The position numbers were made by a program, and so were the translations under genes. A DNA stretch of 37,629 bases from Candidatus Gastranaerophilales bacterium (GTDB lineage Bacteria > Cyanobacteriota > Vampirovibrionia > Gastranaerophilales > Gastranaerophilaceae). The notes under the pieces are model-generated. The model worked only from the letters and a program-made list of their open reading frames with translations, was not told the origin of the DNA and did not search any database. Location: positions 1 through 37,629 of the forward strand of contig JAILHI010000041.1 of assembly GCA_024695865.1 (NCBI GenBank), read 5' to 3'. Shown here in pieces: positions 23,790 to 30,810 of this stretch (its first letter is position 1; every line of letters starts with the position of its first letter).

Positions 23790-24776
23790 ATGAAAGTCAT
23801 TAACGGTCTGACACATATTCATAATCTTTCACTTGCTCTGGGTTTCTTTGACGGTGTACATCTGGGACATGCCATCGTTATAAAAAATGCCGTAAAATAT
23901 GCAAAGCAAAGCGGGCTGGAATCGGGGCTGATTTTGTTTCGTTCCCACCCGAGAGATTTTTTTAATCACACAAAAACAGAACAGATAATCGAATTTAATG
24001 ACAAGATTAACATGTTTAACAAACTTGGCGTGGATTACGTATTTTTGCTGGACTTTGATGCGGATATGGCAAATATGACGGCGGCGGATTATATGGAAAA
24101 AATCATTCTGCCCTATTTCAATCCGAGAGCAATAACTACGGGATATAACCATACCTTTGGTGCAGGCGGGTACGGCAATGCCGCTTTCCTCAGAAAGTAT
24201 GCCGAAGATTTTGATTTTAAATACTTTGAAATTCCGCCGATTACCACAAAAAACAGTATTATAAGTTCTTCTTCAATTAAAAACGCCGTCAAAGCATCTG
24301 ATTTTGATATGGTAAAAAGTATGCTCGGCTACCATTTTTATATAAAATCACCCGTTGTTCACGGCAGACAAATCGGCAGAACAATTAACTTTCCGACGGC
24401 AAATCTAGTTTATCCCGAAAATATTGTTCCTATCGATAACGGTGTTTATTACGTCAATGTCCATACTCATTCCAATTCTTATAAAGGTGTTATGAATTTC
24501 GGATTAAGGCCGACCATTGACAAATCTGACACCGTTCCCGTTCCCGAAGTTCACCTTTTAGACTTTTCTGGCAACCTCTACGGCAGTGTTCTAAAAGTTT
24601 CCGTTATCTCAAAAATAAGAGATGAACAGCATTTCTCATCTTTGACACAACTTAAAGAACAAATCGAAAAAGACTGCTGTTATGCGCAGAATTACCCGTT
24701 TTCAGAGGAGAAAAAAGAGAAAAAGACTACACTTTTTCCGGAACATACCACGGTGCACGCTCCGGATTATCTTTAA
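23790..24776 (+). CDS. ribF: Bifunctional riboflavin kinase / FMN adenylyltransferase
   Basis: RibF phosphorylates riboflavin to FMN and adenylylates FMN to FAD. The 328-residue product starts at ATG 23790 (MKVINGLTHIHNL). The N-terminal adenylyltransferase has LALGFFDGVHLGH (the HxGH-type nucleotidyl-transferase motif), TTGYNHTFGAGGYGN and SSSSIKNAV. The C-terminal kinase has GRTINFPTANL, GVYYVNV and GVMNFGLRPTID. The family is normally about 300-320 residues; the last 15-20 residues are atypical and run antisense over the 3' end of the radical SAM gene at 24727, giving a 50-bp convergent overlap. Confidence 0.95.
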   Translation: MKVINGLTHIHNLSLALGFFDGVHLGHAIVIKNAVKYAKQSGLESGLILFRSHPRDFFNHTKTEQIIEFNDKINMFNKLGVDYVFLLDFDADMANMTAADYMEKIILPYFNPRAITTGYNHTFGAGGYGNAAFLRKYAEDFDFKYFEIPPITTKNSIISSSSIKNAVKASDFDMVKSMLGYHFYIKSPVVHGRQIGRTINFPTANLVYPENIVPIDNGVYYVNVHTHSNSYKGVMNFGLRPTIDKSDTVPVPEVHLLDFSGNLYGSVLKVSVISKIRDEQHFSSLTQLKEQIEKDCCYAQNYPFSEEKKEKKTTLFPEHTTVHAPDYL

Positions 24777-25815
24777 GCATATTTGCAAGTCTTTCATACA
24801 TTTCAAGATAAGTTCCGTATTTATCCGACAGTTTTTTGATTTCGTAAATAAAATCAAAAATACTCTGCGGCAAATCGTGTTCGTGTGCCTTAAACCAGTT
24901 TTCTTCCAAATCGATAACCGTTGTATGAACACCCGCTTCAACATCGGCTTTTATCCAGTTTTCAACTTCTTCAAGGTTGTCGTTCACATCAGGGATAACG
25001 ATGTATTTAGAACTTGCGCAATACGTTCCGATTATGTATAACTTCGGTGTAATTGCGTGTGTTCTGTCCACCTGTGCCGCCGCATATTTGCGGATATTTT
25101 CCCTGACGATGTCATAAGCATCGACCTGTTTGATTTTTTTAAAGGTTTCCCTGCTTCCCGCATCAACGGATACAACGACTTTGAGTCTGCCCTCTCTGAT
25201 ACCTCTTTCCAAAATCGGCATATACTTTATGCCTGAGGTATGAACTCTTAAATCGTAAAATTTGTAGTCCAAAAGAAGCCTTATTATATCCTCAAATTCG
25301 GGTAAAAGAGCGGGTTCTCCGCCGCCGAAATGGATACTTCCGCCCCGTCTTAAAATATTCTTCTGGAGCATTTCTTTAATTATCGGAAGCACGGAATACG
25401 GCTTTGTTTTAAACTGAAATTCTTCGGGGTGCTGAGTTGCAAAACAGTAGGTGCATTTACTGTTACAGTCAACCCAGTGGCTGATATAAAGGTTTGAGAT
25501 ATAATCTTCACCCGATTCCCATTCTTCATTGCTTTTTTGCGTTAAAAACGGGCAATCAACACAGTTATCATTGATTAAGCCTTTTTTATACAGGCGGTTA
25601 AAGGTTTTCTTTTGTTTGAAAATATGTTCCCAGTTAATAGGCTGACCGGAGTAATCGTCTTTTACAAGCGTATGACCGCCGCCCGAATGTCCGCAGTAAC
25701 AGCAGGTTGCTATTTTGTATCTGAAAAATACGAGCCCGTGCTGAATCCATTGGCAGCTGTAAAAGTTTCCGCTGTTTTCGTTTTGACAGTCGTACTTTTT
25801 ATTATATCTGAACAT
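24727..25815 (-). CDS. Radical SAM protein, array member 1
   Basis: The 362-residue enzyme uses AdoMet and a [4Fe-4S] cluster bound by CNSKCTYC (C117, C121, C124; the CxxxCxxC motif). Downstream GGGEPALLPEFED, HTSGIKY, VSVDAGSRETFKKIK and VIPDVND are the expected barrel elements of radical SAM. The N-terminal module (about 18-90) carries C21, the trio C38/C39/C41 with HSGGG, and C85/C88, probably an auxiliary metal site. It belongs to the same subgroup as members 4 and 5 (IDLEENWFK near the end). It has an extra insertion of about 15 residues before the VIPDVND segment. It is the last gene of the four-gene minus-strand operon, starting 2 bp after member 2. Substrate unknown. Confidence 0.85.
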   Translation of the reverse strand: MFRYNKKYDCQNENSGNFYSCQWIQHGLVFFRYKIATCCYCGHSGGGHTLVKDDYSGQPINWEHIFKQKKTFNRLYKKGLINDNCVDCPFLTQKSNEEWESGEDYISNLYISHWVDCNSKCTYCFATQHPEEFQFKTKPYSVLPIIKEMLQKNILRRGGSIHFGGGEPALLPEFEDIIRLLLDYKFYDLRVHTSGIKYMPILERGIREGRLKVVVSVDAGSRETFKKIKQVDAYDIVRENIRKYAAAQVDRTHAITPKLYIIGTYCASSKYIVIPDVNDNLEEVENWIKADVEAGVHTTVIDLEENWFKAHEHDLPQSIFDFIYEIKKLSDKYGTYLEMYERLANMLKDNPERAPWYVPEKV

Positions 25816-25817
25816 TT

Positions 25818-26837
25818 TTACCCCTTAATTCTTTGCATTGTGCCGCCAAAGATTGCCGTATCAATTTTGTGAATTTTTCTCATAATTGATGCACGTTCAT
25901 CGTATCTCAATATCAGATTTTCTCTTTCCGCCGCTTTTTGCGTAAAGACAATCAAATCATAAATTCGTCTTTCGTTTTTCAGATTGTCAAAATGTTCGTG
26001 AATCCATCTTAAATCCACGTCGATTGAAACGTGTTTCAGACCGAGCGCAGCCGTGTTTTCAATCCACGCTTCGATTTCTTCTTCCCTGTCATTAAAACCC
26101 GGAACAATAATGAATTTTGAACAAACCATGTCTTTATTGTAAATTTGGGCTTCCGAATATTTTGAAAGACTTTCTATAATATTGTCGTAAGTTTTTACAA
26201 GTTTGATTTTTTCGTAAGTTTCCTGAGTACCCGAATCTATTGAAATTGTGAGTTGAACTTTTTGTTCCGTAATTCCCTTTGCTATTGCGGGAGAATATTT
26301 TATTCCCGATGAATTTACGAGAATATTGTCACAGCCGTAATCCAAAAGAAGATGAAGCATATCTTCAAATTCGGGATAAATGGTTGATTCGCCGCCCGCT
26401 ATTGAGATATAGGCATTTTTCTTTAAGATACCTCTGTCGCACATTTCCTGCAACGTCGGAATTATGTTGTAATGTCTGTTATTTGCTTTCAGTTTTTCAT
26501 CTCTGACGGCAGGACAGTAAACACATTTACAGTTGCAGTTTATCCAGTGGGTCAAAAGAAGCCTGTTTATGTAGTCCTCGTCGTCCCATTCGTCCTCACG
26601 GAGAAGAATACAGCCCCTGCATTTTTCATAAGTCTGCCCCGTTCGCTGAACATTTCTCATTTCTCGTTTTAATTCAAAAATCCTGTCCCAATCGAGTTTT
26701 TCGCCGTAATACTGACCTCTTAAAACGGGTCTGCCTCCGCCCTCGTTACATTGAGAACAGCATACTCTTATAACATTTTCGTGGTCAAAAATGATACCGT
26801 GTTCAAGCCAATCGCAACTTATAAATTTGTTTCCCAT
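25818..26837 (-). CDS. Radical SAM protein, array member 2
   Basis: This 339-residue paralogue retains the AdoMet cluster motif CNCKCVYC (C101, C105, C108). The N-terminal module begins MGNKFISCDWLEHG, with C8, C26/C27/C30 before NEGGGRPVL, and C73/C76. The usual GGEP motif reads GGES, and the C-terminal DIED/DLEE-WFK motif of members 1, 4 and 5 is replaced by DVDLRWIHEH. It groups with member 3 through a shared GRPvL segment. It starts 6 bp after the stop of member 3 and ends 2 bp before member 1, inside one operon. Substrate unknown; diverged active-site elements suggest a different substrate from the GGGEP members. Confidence 0.85.
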   Translation of the reverse strand: MGNKFISCDWLEHGIIFDHENVIRVCCSQCNEGGGRPVLRGQYYGEKLDWDRIFELKREMRNVQRTGQTYEKCRGCILLREDEWDDEDYINRLLLTHWINCNCKCVYCPAVRDEKLKANNRHYNIIPTLQEMCDRGILKKNAYISIAGGESTIYPEFEDMLHLLLDYGCDNILVNSSGIKYSPAIAKGITEQKVQLTISIDSGTQETYEKIKLVKTYDNIIESLSKYSEAQIYNKDMVCSKFIIVPGFNDREEEIEAWIENTAALGLKHVSIDVDLRWIHEHFDNLKNERRIYDLIVFTQKAAERENLILRYDERASIMRKIHKIDTAIFGGTMQRIKG

Positions 26838-26843
26838 TTGCTG

Positions 26844-27890
26844 TTACCAATTCATTCCCAATAACCATCTTGCCCACGGATAGATATGAAGTTTATATCC
26901 GTATTCGTTGGCTTTATCAACAAAATACTGCGCCATTTTTACAAGTTCGGTGTTATCATCGTCCTTGTGTTTTTCCCACCAGAACATATCTAAACTCAAC
27001 GCAACGTGGTCAATTTTTTCTTTTGTTACTTTTTCAAAAAAGATGTCTATTTCTTTTTTGATGACATTGACTTCGGGAATTAAAATATATTTAAGGCAGA
27101 TTTTTTCTTTGGTTCCCGCTTCCTGCTGTGCTTTTGAGTATTCTCTTATGTTCTTCCATACTTTATCAAAAGAATTTACCCTTTTTATTTTTTTGTGCAT
27201 ATCTTTGGTGCCTGCATCAAGGGAAATCGTCAGGGTAATTTGATTGTTTCTGAGTGCGTTTCTGATAGAGGGAGAATATTTTATTCCCGAAGTGTTAACA
27301 AAAAGGTTGTTAAAGCCCTCCGTTAAAAACAGCGTCAAAAGTTCTTCAAATTCGGGATAAACGGTAGGTTCTCCGCCTGCAAAATCTATTTTTGCCGTTC
27401 TGATTAAACTTCCGTTCTTTATCATTTCTCTGATAGCAGGAGTAAAATCATAATATCTGTAATTTGCCCTTACAAATTCATCGGTTGTTGCGCCGCAGTA
27501 TATGCAGCGGGAATTACAATCCACCCAGTGTGCAAAAAGGACGTTGTCTATGTAATCCTCATCGTCCCATTCCCTTTCGACAAGCATGGGGCAGCCTTCA
27601 CACTCATAAGGATAGGAGCCTTCTCTGGTTAATTTGCGATGCTCCCATTTTTTTGCAAAAAACTCTTCTTTGTCAAAAATTTCACCCGTATAATCTTTGT
27701 ATAAGATAGGTCTGCCGTCGTGTTCCGTAATTATGGAGCAAACTCTTACGCTGTTTGAATTATCGACCATAAAACCATGCTCGATTAATTCGCAACTTTT
27801 AAATACCTTTTTGTTGTCGTTTTCCTCCTTTTGACCGTCAAAACAGGTATCTTCGTTTTGATTTTGAGTTTGTTCCGATAAATTATCCAT
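26844..27890 (-). CDS. Radical SAM protein, array member 3
   Basis: The gene encodes 348 residues from ATG 27890, chosen because it overlaps the stop of member 4 by 8 bp (coupling). An upstream GTG 27917 has no ribosome site. The cluster motif CNSRCIYC (C125, C129, C132) is intact and the barrel GGEPTVYPEFEE is normal. The N-terminal module is the most diverged: an extra 30-residue acidic, Asn/Gln-rich lead, the common SCELIEHG (C33), only one Cys (C51) in place of the usual two or three, EHDGRPIL in place of GGG, and C97/C100. The C-terminal acidic motif is LSLDMFWW. It pairs with member 2 as a subgroup. Substrate unknown. Confidence 0.83.
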   Translation of the reverse strand: MDNLSEQTQNQNEDTCFDGQKEENDNKKVFKSCELIEHGFMVDNSNSVRVCSIITEHDGRPILYKDYTGEIFDKEEFFAKKWEHRKLTREGSYPYECEGCPMLVEREWDDEDYIDNVLFAHWVDCNSRCIYCGATTDEFVRANYRYYDFTPAIREMIKNGSLIRTAKIDFAGGEPTVYPEFEELLTLFLTEGFNNLFVNTSGIKYSPSIRNALRNNQITLTISLDAGTKDMHKKIKRVNSFDKVWKNIREYSKAQQEAGTKEKICLKYILIPEVNVIKKEIDIFFEKVTKEKIDHVALSLDMFWWEKHKDDDNTELVKMAQYFVDKANEYGYKLHIYPWARWLLGMNW

Positions 27891-28851
27891 TATTTTCGCA
27901 CTTTTTTCTGTCTTCACGCAAATTCATTGCACGTTCGTACAACTGGTATTCGTTAAGTCCGTAATAAGAATGATTTTTTACAACGTAATCAAACAAGTCG
28001 TAAACGTGTTGGGGGATATGGTTTCTGTTCGCTTTAAACCAGTGGTCTTCTATGTCAAAAGCGACTCTTTTTACACCCGCAGCCTGACAATGTTCAAGCC
28101 AGCCCTGAATTTCTTCAAGAGTATCGTTAAAGCCCGGCATAAGAACGTATTTTACATACAACGGGCCGTTTGCCTTTGCATATTTTTCAATGTTTTCACG
28201 CACCTTTGAAAACGTGTTTATATTTTTTATTCTTTTGTAGGTTTCGGGGGTTGAAGAATCTATTGAAATAATTGTTGTAACCTTACCCTCTGATAAACCC
28301 TGATAGATTGCGGGTGAAAATTTTATCCCCGAAGAATGTATTCTGATATTGTTGATACCGTGCGAGATAAAGGCATTAAGCAAATCTTCAAATTCTTCAA
28401 GAATTGTGGGCTCGCCGCCGCCAAAGGTTATTTCACCGCCGTTTCTGATAAGGTTTTTATCAAGCATATCCTGTATTACGGGCCCGATATGGTAAAATTC
28501 TCTTGTGTTGAAATAGTATTTGTCCTCATCGGTATAACAATAGATGCAGTTGCAGTTACAGTGTGACCAGTGTCCGATTAACATTTCGCAGAAATAATCT
28601 TCATCGTCCCAGTCACGTTCTTCAAGATAATAGCAACCTTTACATTTTGAATATATTTCGCCCGATTTGTGTAAATCACGGATTTTTCTTCTTTGGGCAA
28701 AAAAGTTATCCCAATCAATCGGTTCGCCAAAATAGTCGTGAACACATTCAATCTGCCCGCCTCCCTCATGACTTGAGATACAGCAGCATTCTATATTTCT
28801 CGAAAAAAACGCAATACCATGCTCCAAATGTTTACAACTGACGTATTTCAT
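27883..28851 (-). CDS. Radical SAM protein, array member 4 (operon leader)
   Basis: The 322-residue enzyme starts MKYVSCKHLEHG. The cluster motif is CNCNCIYC (C98, C102, C105), with FGGGEPTILEEFED, HSSGIKFSPAI and SIDSSTPETYKRIK. The N-terminal module has C6, C22/C23/C24 before HEGGG and C70/C73. Spacing of the cluster and C-x2-C cysteines is identical to member 5, to which it is nearly half identical by eye. FDIEDHWFKANRNHIP is shared with members 1 and 5. It is the first gene of the minus-strand operon; the promoter TTGAAT-17-TATAAT lies upstream. Substrate unknown. Several extra cysteines (C36, C88) are particular to this copy. Confidence 0.86.
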   Translation of the reverse strand: MKYVSCKHLEHGIAFFSRNIECCCISSHEGGGQIECVHDYFGEPIDWDNFFAQRRKIRDLHKSGEIYSKCKGCYYLEERDWDDEDYFCEMLIGHWSHCNCNCIYCYTDEDKYYFNTREFYHIGPVIQDMLDKNLIRNGGEITFGGGEPTILEEFEDLLNAFISHGINNIRIHSSGIKFSPAIYQGLSEGKVTTIISIDSSTPETYKRIKNINTFSKVRENIEKYAKANGPLYVKYVLMPGFNDTLEEIQGWLEHCQAAGVKRVAFDIEDHWFKANRNHIPQHVYDLFDYVVKNHSYYGLNEYQLYERAMNLREDRKKCENNG

Positions 28852-28883
28852 TAAATTCTACCCATTCTGTCGATAATAATACA

Positions 28884-28912
28884 ATTATATGTCAAAAATG
28901 TTTTGTATTCAA
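28884..28912 (-). promoter_or_regulatory. Promoter of the radical SAM operon (members 4-3-2-1)
   Basis: TTGAAT (28912-28907) and TATAAT (28889-28884) are 17 bp apart on the minus strand, with a 5' UTR of about 26 nt. The 179-bp divergent gap to member 5 contains no small ORF with a ribosome site. Confidence 0.75.
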
Positions 28913-29030
28913 TTAAATATTTACTTTTATAACCTTTTATAAGTTTTATTATTACTAATCCGTCTAAAACTTGACGATAAAAATTTATAATGATAACCTA
29001 TTTTTAAGCGGTCTTTTAAAGGTTAAAGAA

Positions 29031-29996
29031 TTGAGATATAAAAGTTGCGGATATATTGAACACGGATTGGATTTTGAGCACAGAAAACTCACAACCTGCT
29101 GTTTTACCTGCCATTCGGGCGGCGGACATATAGATATCGAGGACGATTACAACGGTGAACTTCTCAACTGGGATAAAATTTTTGAACAGAAACGCAAAAT
29201 GAGAGAAGCACACAAGGCAGGAAATATCACTCCTAATTGCAGGGGCTGTGTTTTTATGTACGAGGACGAATGGCCCGACGGCGACTACATTGACAGACTT
29301 CAATTCAATTACTGGATTAAATGCAACAGCAAATGTATCTACTGCTATGCGGAAAATAACAAGAAGAATTATGAAAATCTTGTTCCCTATAACGTTGTTC
29401 CCGCAATCAAAGACATGGTAAAAAGAGGTTTGCTGAAAAACGGCGGCGAAATTGCTTTCGGCGGCGGTGAACCTACGATTTATCCCGAATTTGACGATTT
29501 GATTAATCTTTTTACAAAAAGCGGTATCACAAATATGCGTGTTCATTCATCGGGTATCAAATTTTCGCCCGCTATTGAAAACGCAATCCGCGAGGGAGCC
29601 TTGAACGTAGTTGTTTCGATTGATTCTTCCTGCCCCGAAACGTATAAAAAAATCAAAAGGGTTGACTGCTACGACAAGGTTACCGAAAACCTGAAAAAAT
29701 ACGCACGGGCAAACCAAAACGGTTACAGCCTTATGACCTCAAAATACATCATAATCCCGCACATAAACGATAATATTGCGGAAATCGAAAAATGGATTCA
29801 GCAAACTCTGCAATTCGGCAGCAGATGGCTGGCTCTCGATATTGAGGACGTCTGGTACAAAATGAACAGAAACCATATCCCCGATTACTATTTGAATTTG
29901 GTTAATTATGTCATAGACAGGGCAAAAGATTTAGATATGAAGATTGAACTCTATGACAGAGCAAAAGGTTTGAAACAAGGTTTAAATATGGTTTAG
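29031..29996 (+). CDS. Radical SAM protein, array member 5
   Basis: The start is TTG 29031 (MRYKSCGYIEHG), aligned exactly with member 4 (MKYVSCKHLEHG) and preceded by an AAAGG Shine-Dalgarno 8 nt upstream; the frame is open further upstream to a TTG at 28971, which lies in the promoter region. The 321-residue enzyme has CNSKCIYC (C98, C102, C105), FGGGEPTIYPEFDD, HSSGIKFSPAIE, SIDSSCPETYKKIK and DIEDVWYKMNRNHIP. The N-terminal module carries C6, C23/C24/C27 before HSGGG and C70/C73. It is the divergent partner of the four-gene operon and is followed 5 bp later by a DUF1796 gene. Confidence 0.85.
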   Translation: MRYKSCGYIEHGLDFEHRKLTTCCFTCHSGGGHIDIEDDYNGELLNWDKIFEQKRKMREAHKAGNITPNCRGCVFMYEDEWPDGDYIDRLQFNYWIKCNSKCIYCYAENNKKNYENLVPYNVVPAIKDMVKRGLLKNGGEIAFGGGEPTIYPEFDDLINLFTKSGITNMRVHSSGIKFSPAIENAIREGALNVVVSIDSSCPETYKKIKRVDCYDKVTENLKKYARANQNGYSLMTSKYIIIPHINDNIAEIEKWIQQTLQFGSRWLALDIEDVWYKMNRNHIPDYYLNLVNYVIDRAKDLDMKIELYDRAKGLKQGLNMV

Positions 29997-30001
29997 AAAA
30001 A

Positions 30002-30724
30002 ATGAGTATCAGCCAAATTACAGAAAAATTTTTAATTTACATAAAAAATATCTGTAAAATTTCGCCTTATTCAATTGTTTCTTTGGGCCCGAACTGTTAT
30101 CCGAAAACTGTTTTGACCCGTACGGGACTGATAAAAAGAAAACGGCAGGGCAGACCTACAATGCCCTTTGATTTGGCGTGGTATCACAAGGCAGAATATA
30201 TAACCGAATTTTTAAAAACCGATTTTGACAAGTTTTTGGTAGATTTAAAATATTCAGAATTCAGCGGTTCGTGGGATAACGGCACAAAAATAAACTTCAG
30301 CCACGAAGCCTATATCGGCCCCACGGAAAAACACAGACTCATTCAGGTTTACCGCCAGAGAATAAATAATTTCAGAATTGAAATGAAGTCTGATAAACCC
30401 GTTTTGTTCTTACAGATTTTTAAAGATGCGAAAGTCGGACAGGATTGTGCAGAAACCTATAAAGCCTTACAGGAACTCTGCGGTGAAAGAAAATTTGTAT
30501 ATGTCGTAATCGATTGCATAGGTGTTCTTGATAACGTTAATTTACCGTCTGAAATTTTTTCAAAAAAAATGCCCTATCCGATTGAAGATACATCAGATTT
30601 AACCGTTTTTTCAAAAGAATTTTACGAATCACCCGAGGGTATATCCTTTGAACAAAGTATTGCTGACTATATTTCACAAATTATTATTGACGAATTTGCA
30701 ATGACTCCGATAAAATATTTATAA
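30002..30724 (+). CDS. DUF1796 putative papain-like cysteine peptidase
   Basis: The 240-residue protein opens with YSIVSLGPNCYPKTVLTRTGL and MPFDLAWY, the hallmark of DUF1796 proteins, which are annotated as putative papain-like cysteine peptidases. C32 in the NCYP segment is the expected nucleophile and H101 in FSHEA is a candidate base. No enzymatic activity has been shown for this family that I can name. It follows radical SAM member 5 by 5 bp and is probably co-transcribed with it. DUF1796 genes often sit in surface polysaccharide or modification loci, so this neighbour may help define the substrate of the array. Confidence 0.8.
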   Translation: MSISQITEKFLIYIKNICKISPYSIVSLGPNCYPKTVLTRTGLIKRKRQGRPTMPFDLAWYHKAEYITEFLKTDFDKFLVDLKYSEFSGSWDNGTKINFSHEAYIGPTEKHRLIQVYRQRINNFRIEMKSDKPVLFLQIFKDAKVGQDCAETYKALQELCGERKFVYVVIDCIGVLDNVNLPSEIFSKKMPYPIEDTSDLTVFSKEFYESPEGISFEQSIADYISQIIIDEFAMTPIKYL

Positions 30725-30725
30725 A

Positions 30726-30789
30726 TGTTACAAAATTTAACAAATGTTTTAAAAAGTAGCAAATTTTGTGAGATAATTGCTTTAAAGCA
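30726..30789 (+). promoter_or_regulatory. Promoter and operator region of the 561-residue protein gene
   Basis: The dyad TGTTA-N7-TAACA (30726-30742) is followed by AAATGTTTTAAAAAGT. A second, 12-bp perfect palindrome TGCTTTAAAGCA lies at 30778-30789, just after an extended -10 TGAGATAAT (30769-30777). The first part is nearly the same as at 33750-33780 in front of the 56-residue protein, with extra DNA of about one helical turn before the -10. Confidence 0.65.
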
Positions 30790-30810
30790 CATGTGAAAGC
30801 GGGTGTTTAA

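Noticed and set aside
28852-29030. Precursor peptide gene for the radical SAM array in the divergent intergenic region
   Set aside because: I looked for a short ORF with a ribosome site on both strands and found none; the region is explained by promoters.
29016-29546. 176-residue minus-strand ORF opposite radical SAM member 5
   Set aside because: It is antisense to the conserved cysteine motifs and lacks a promoter and ribosome site.
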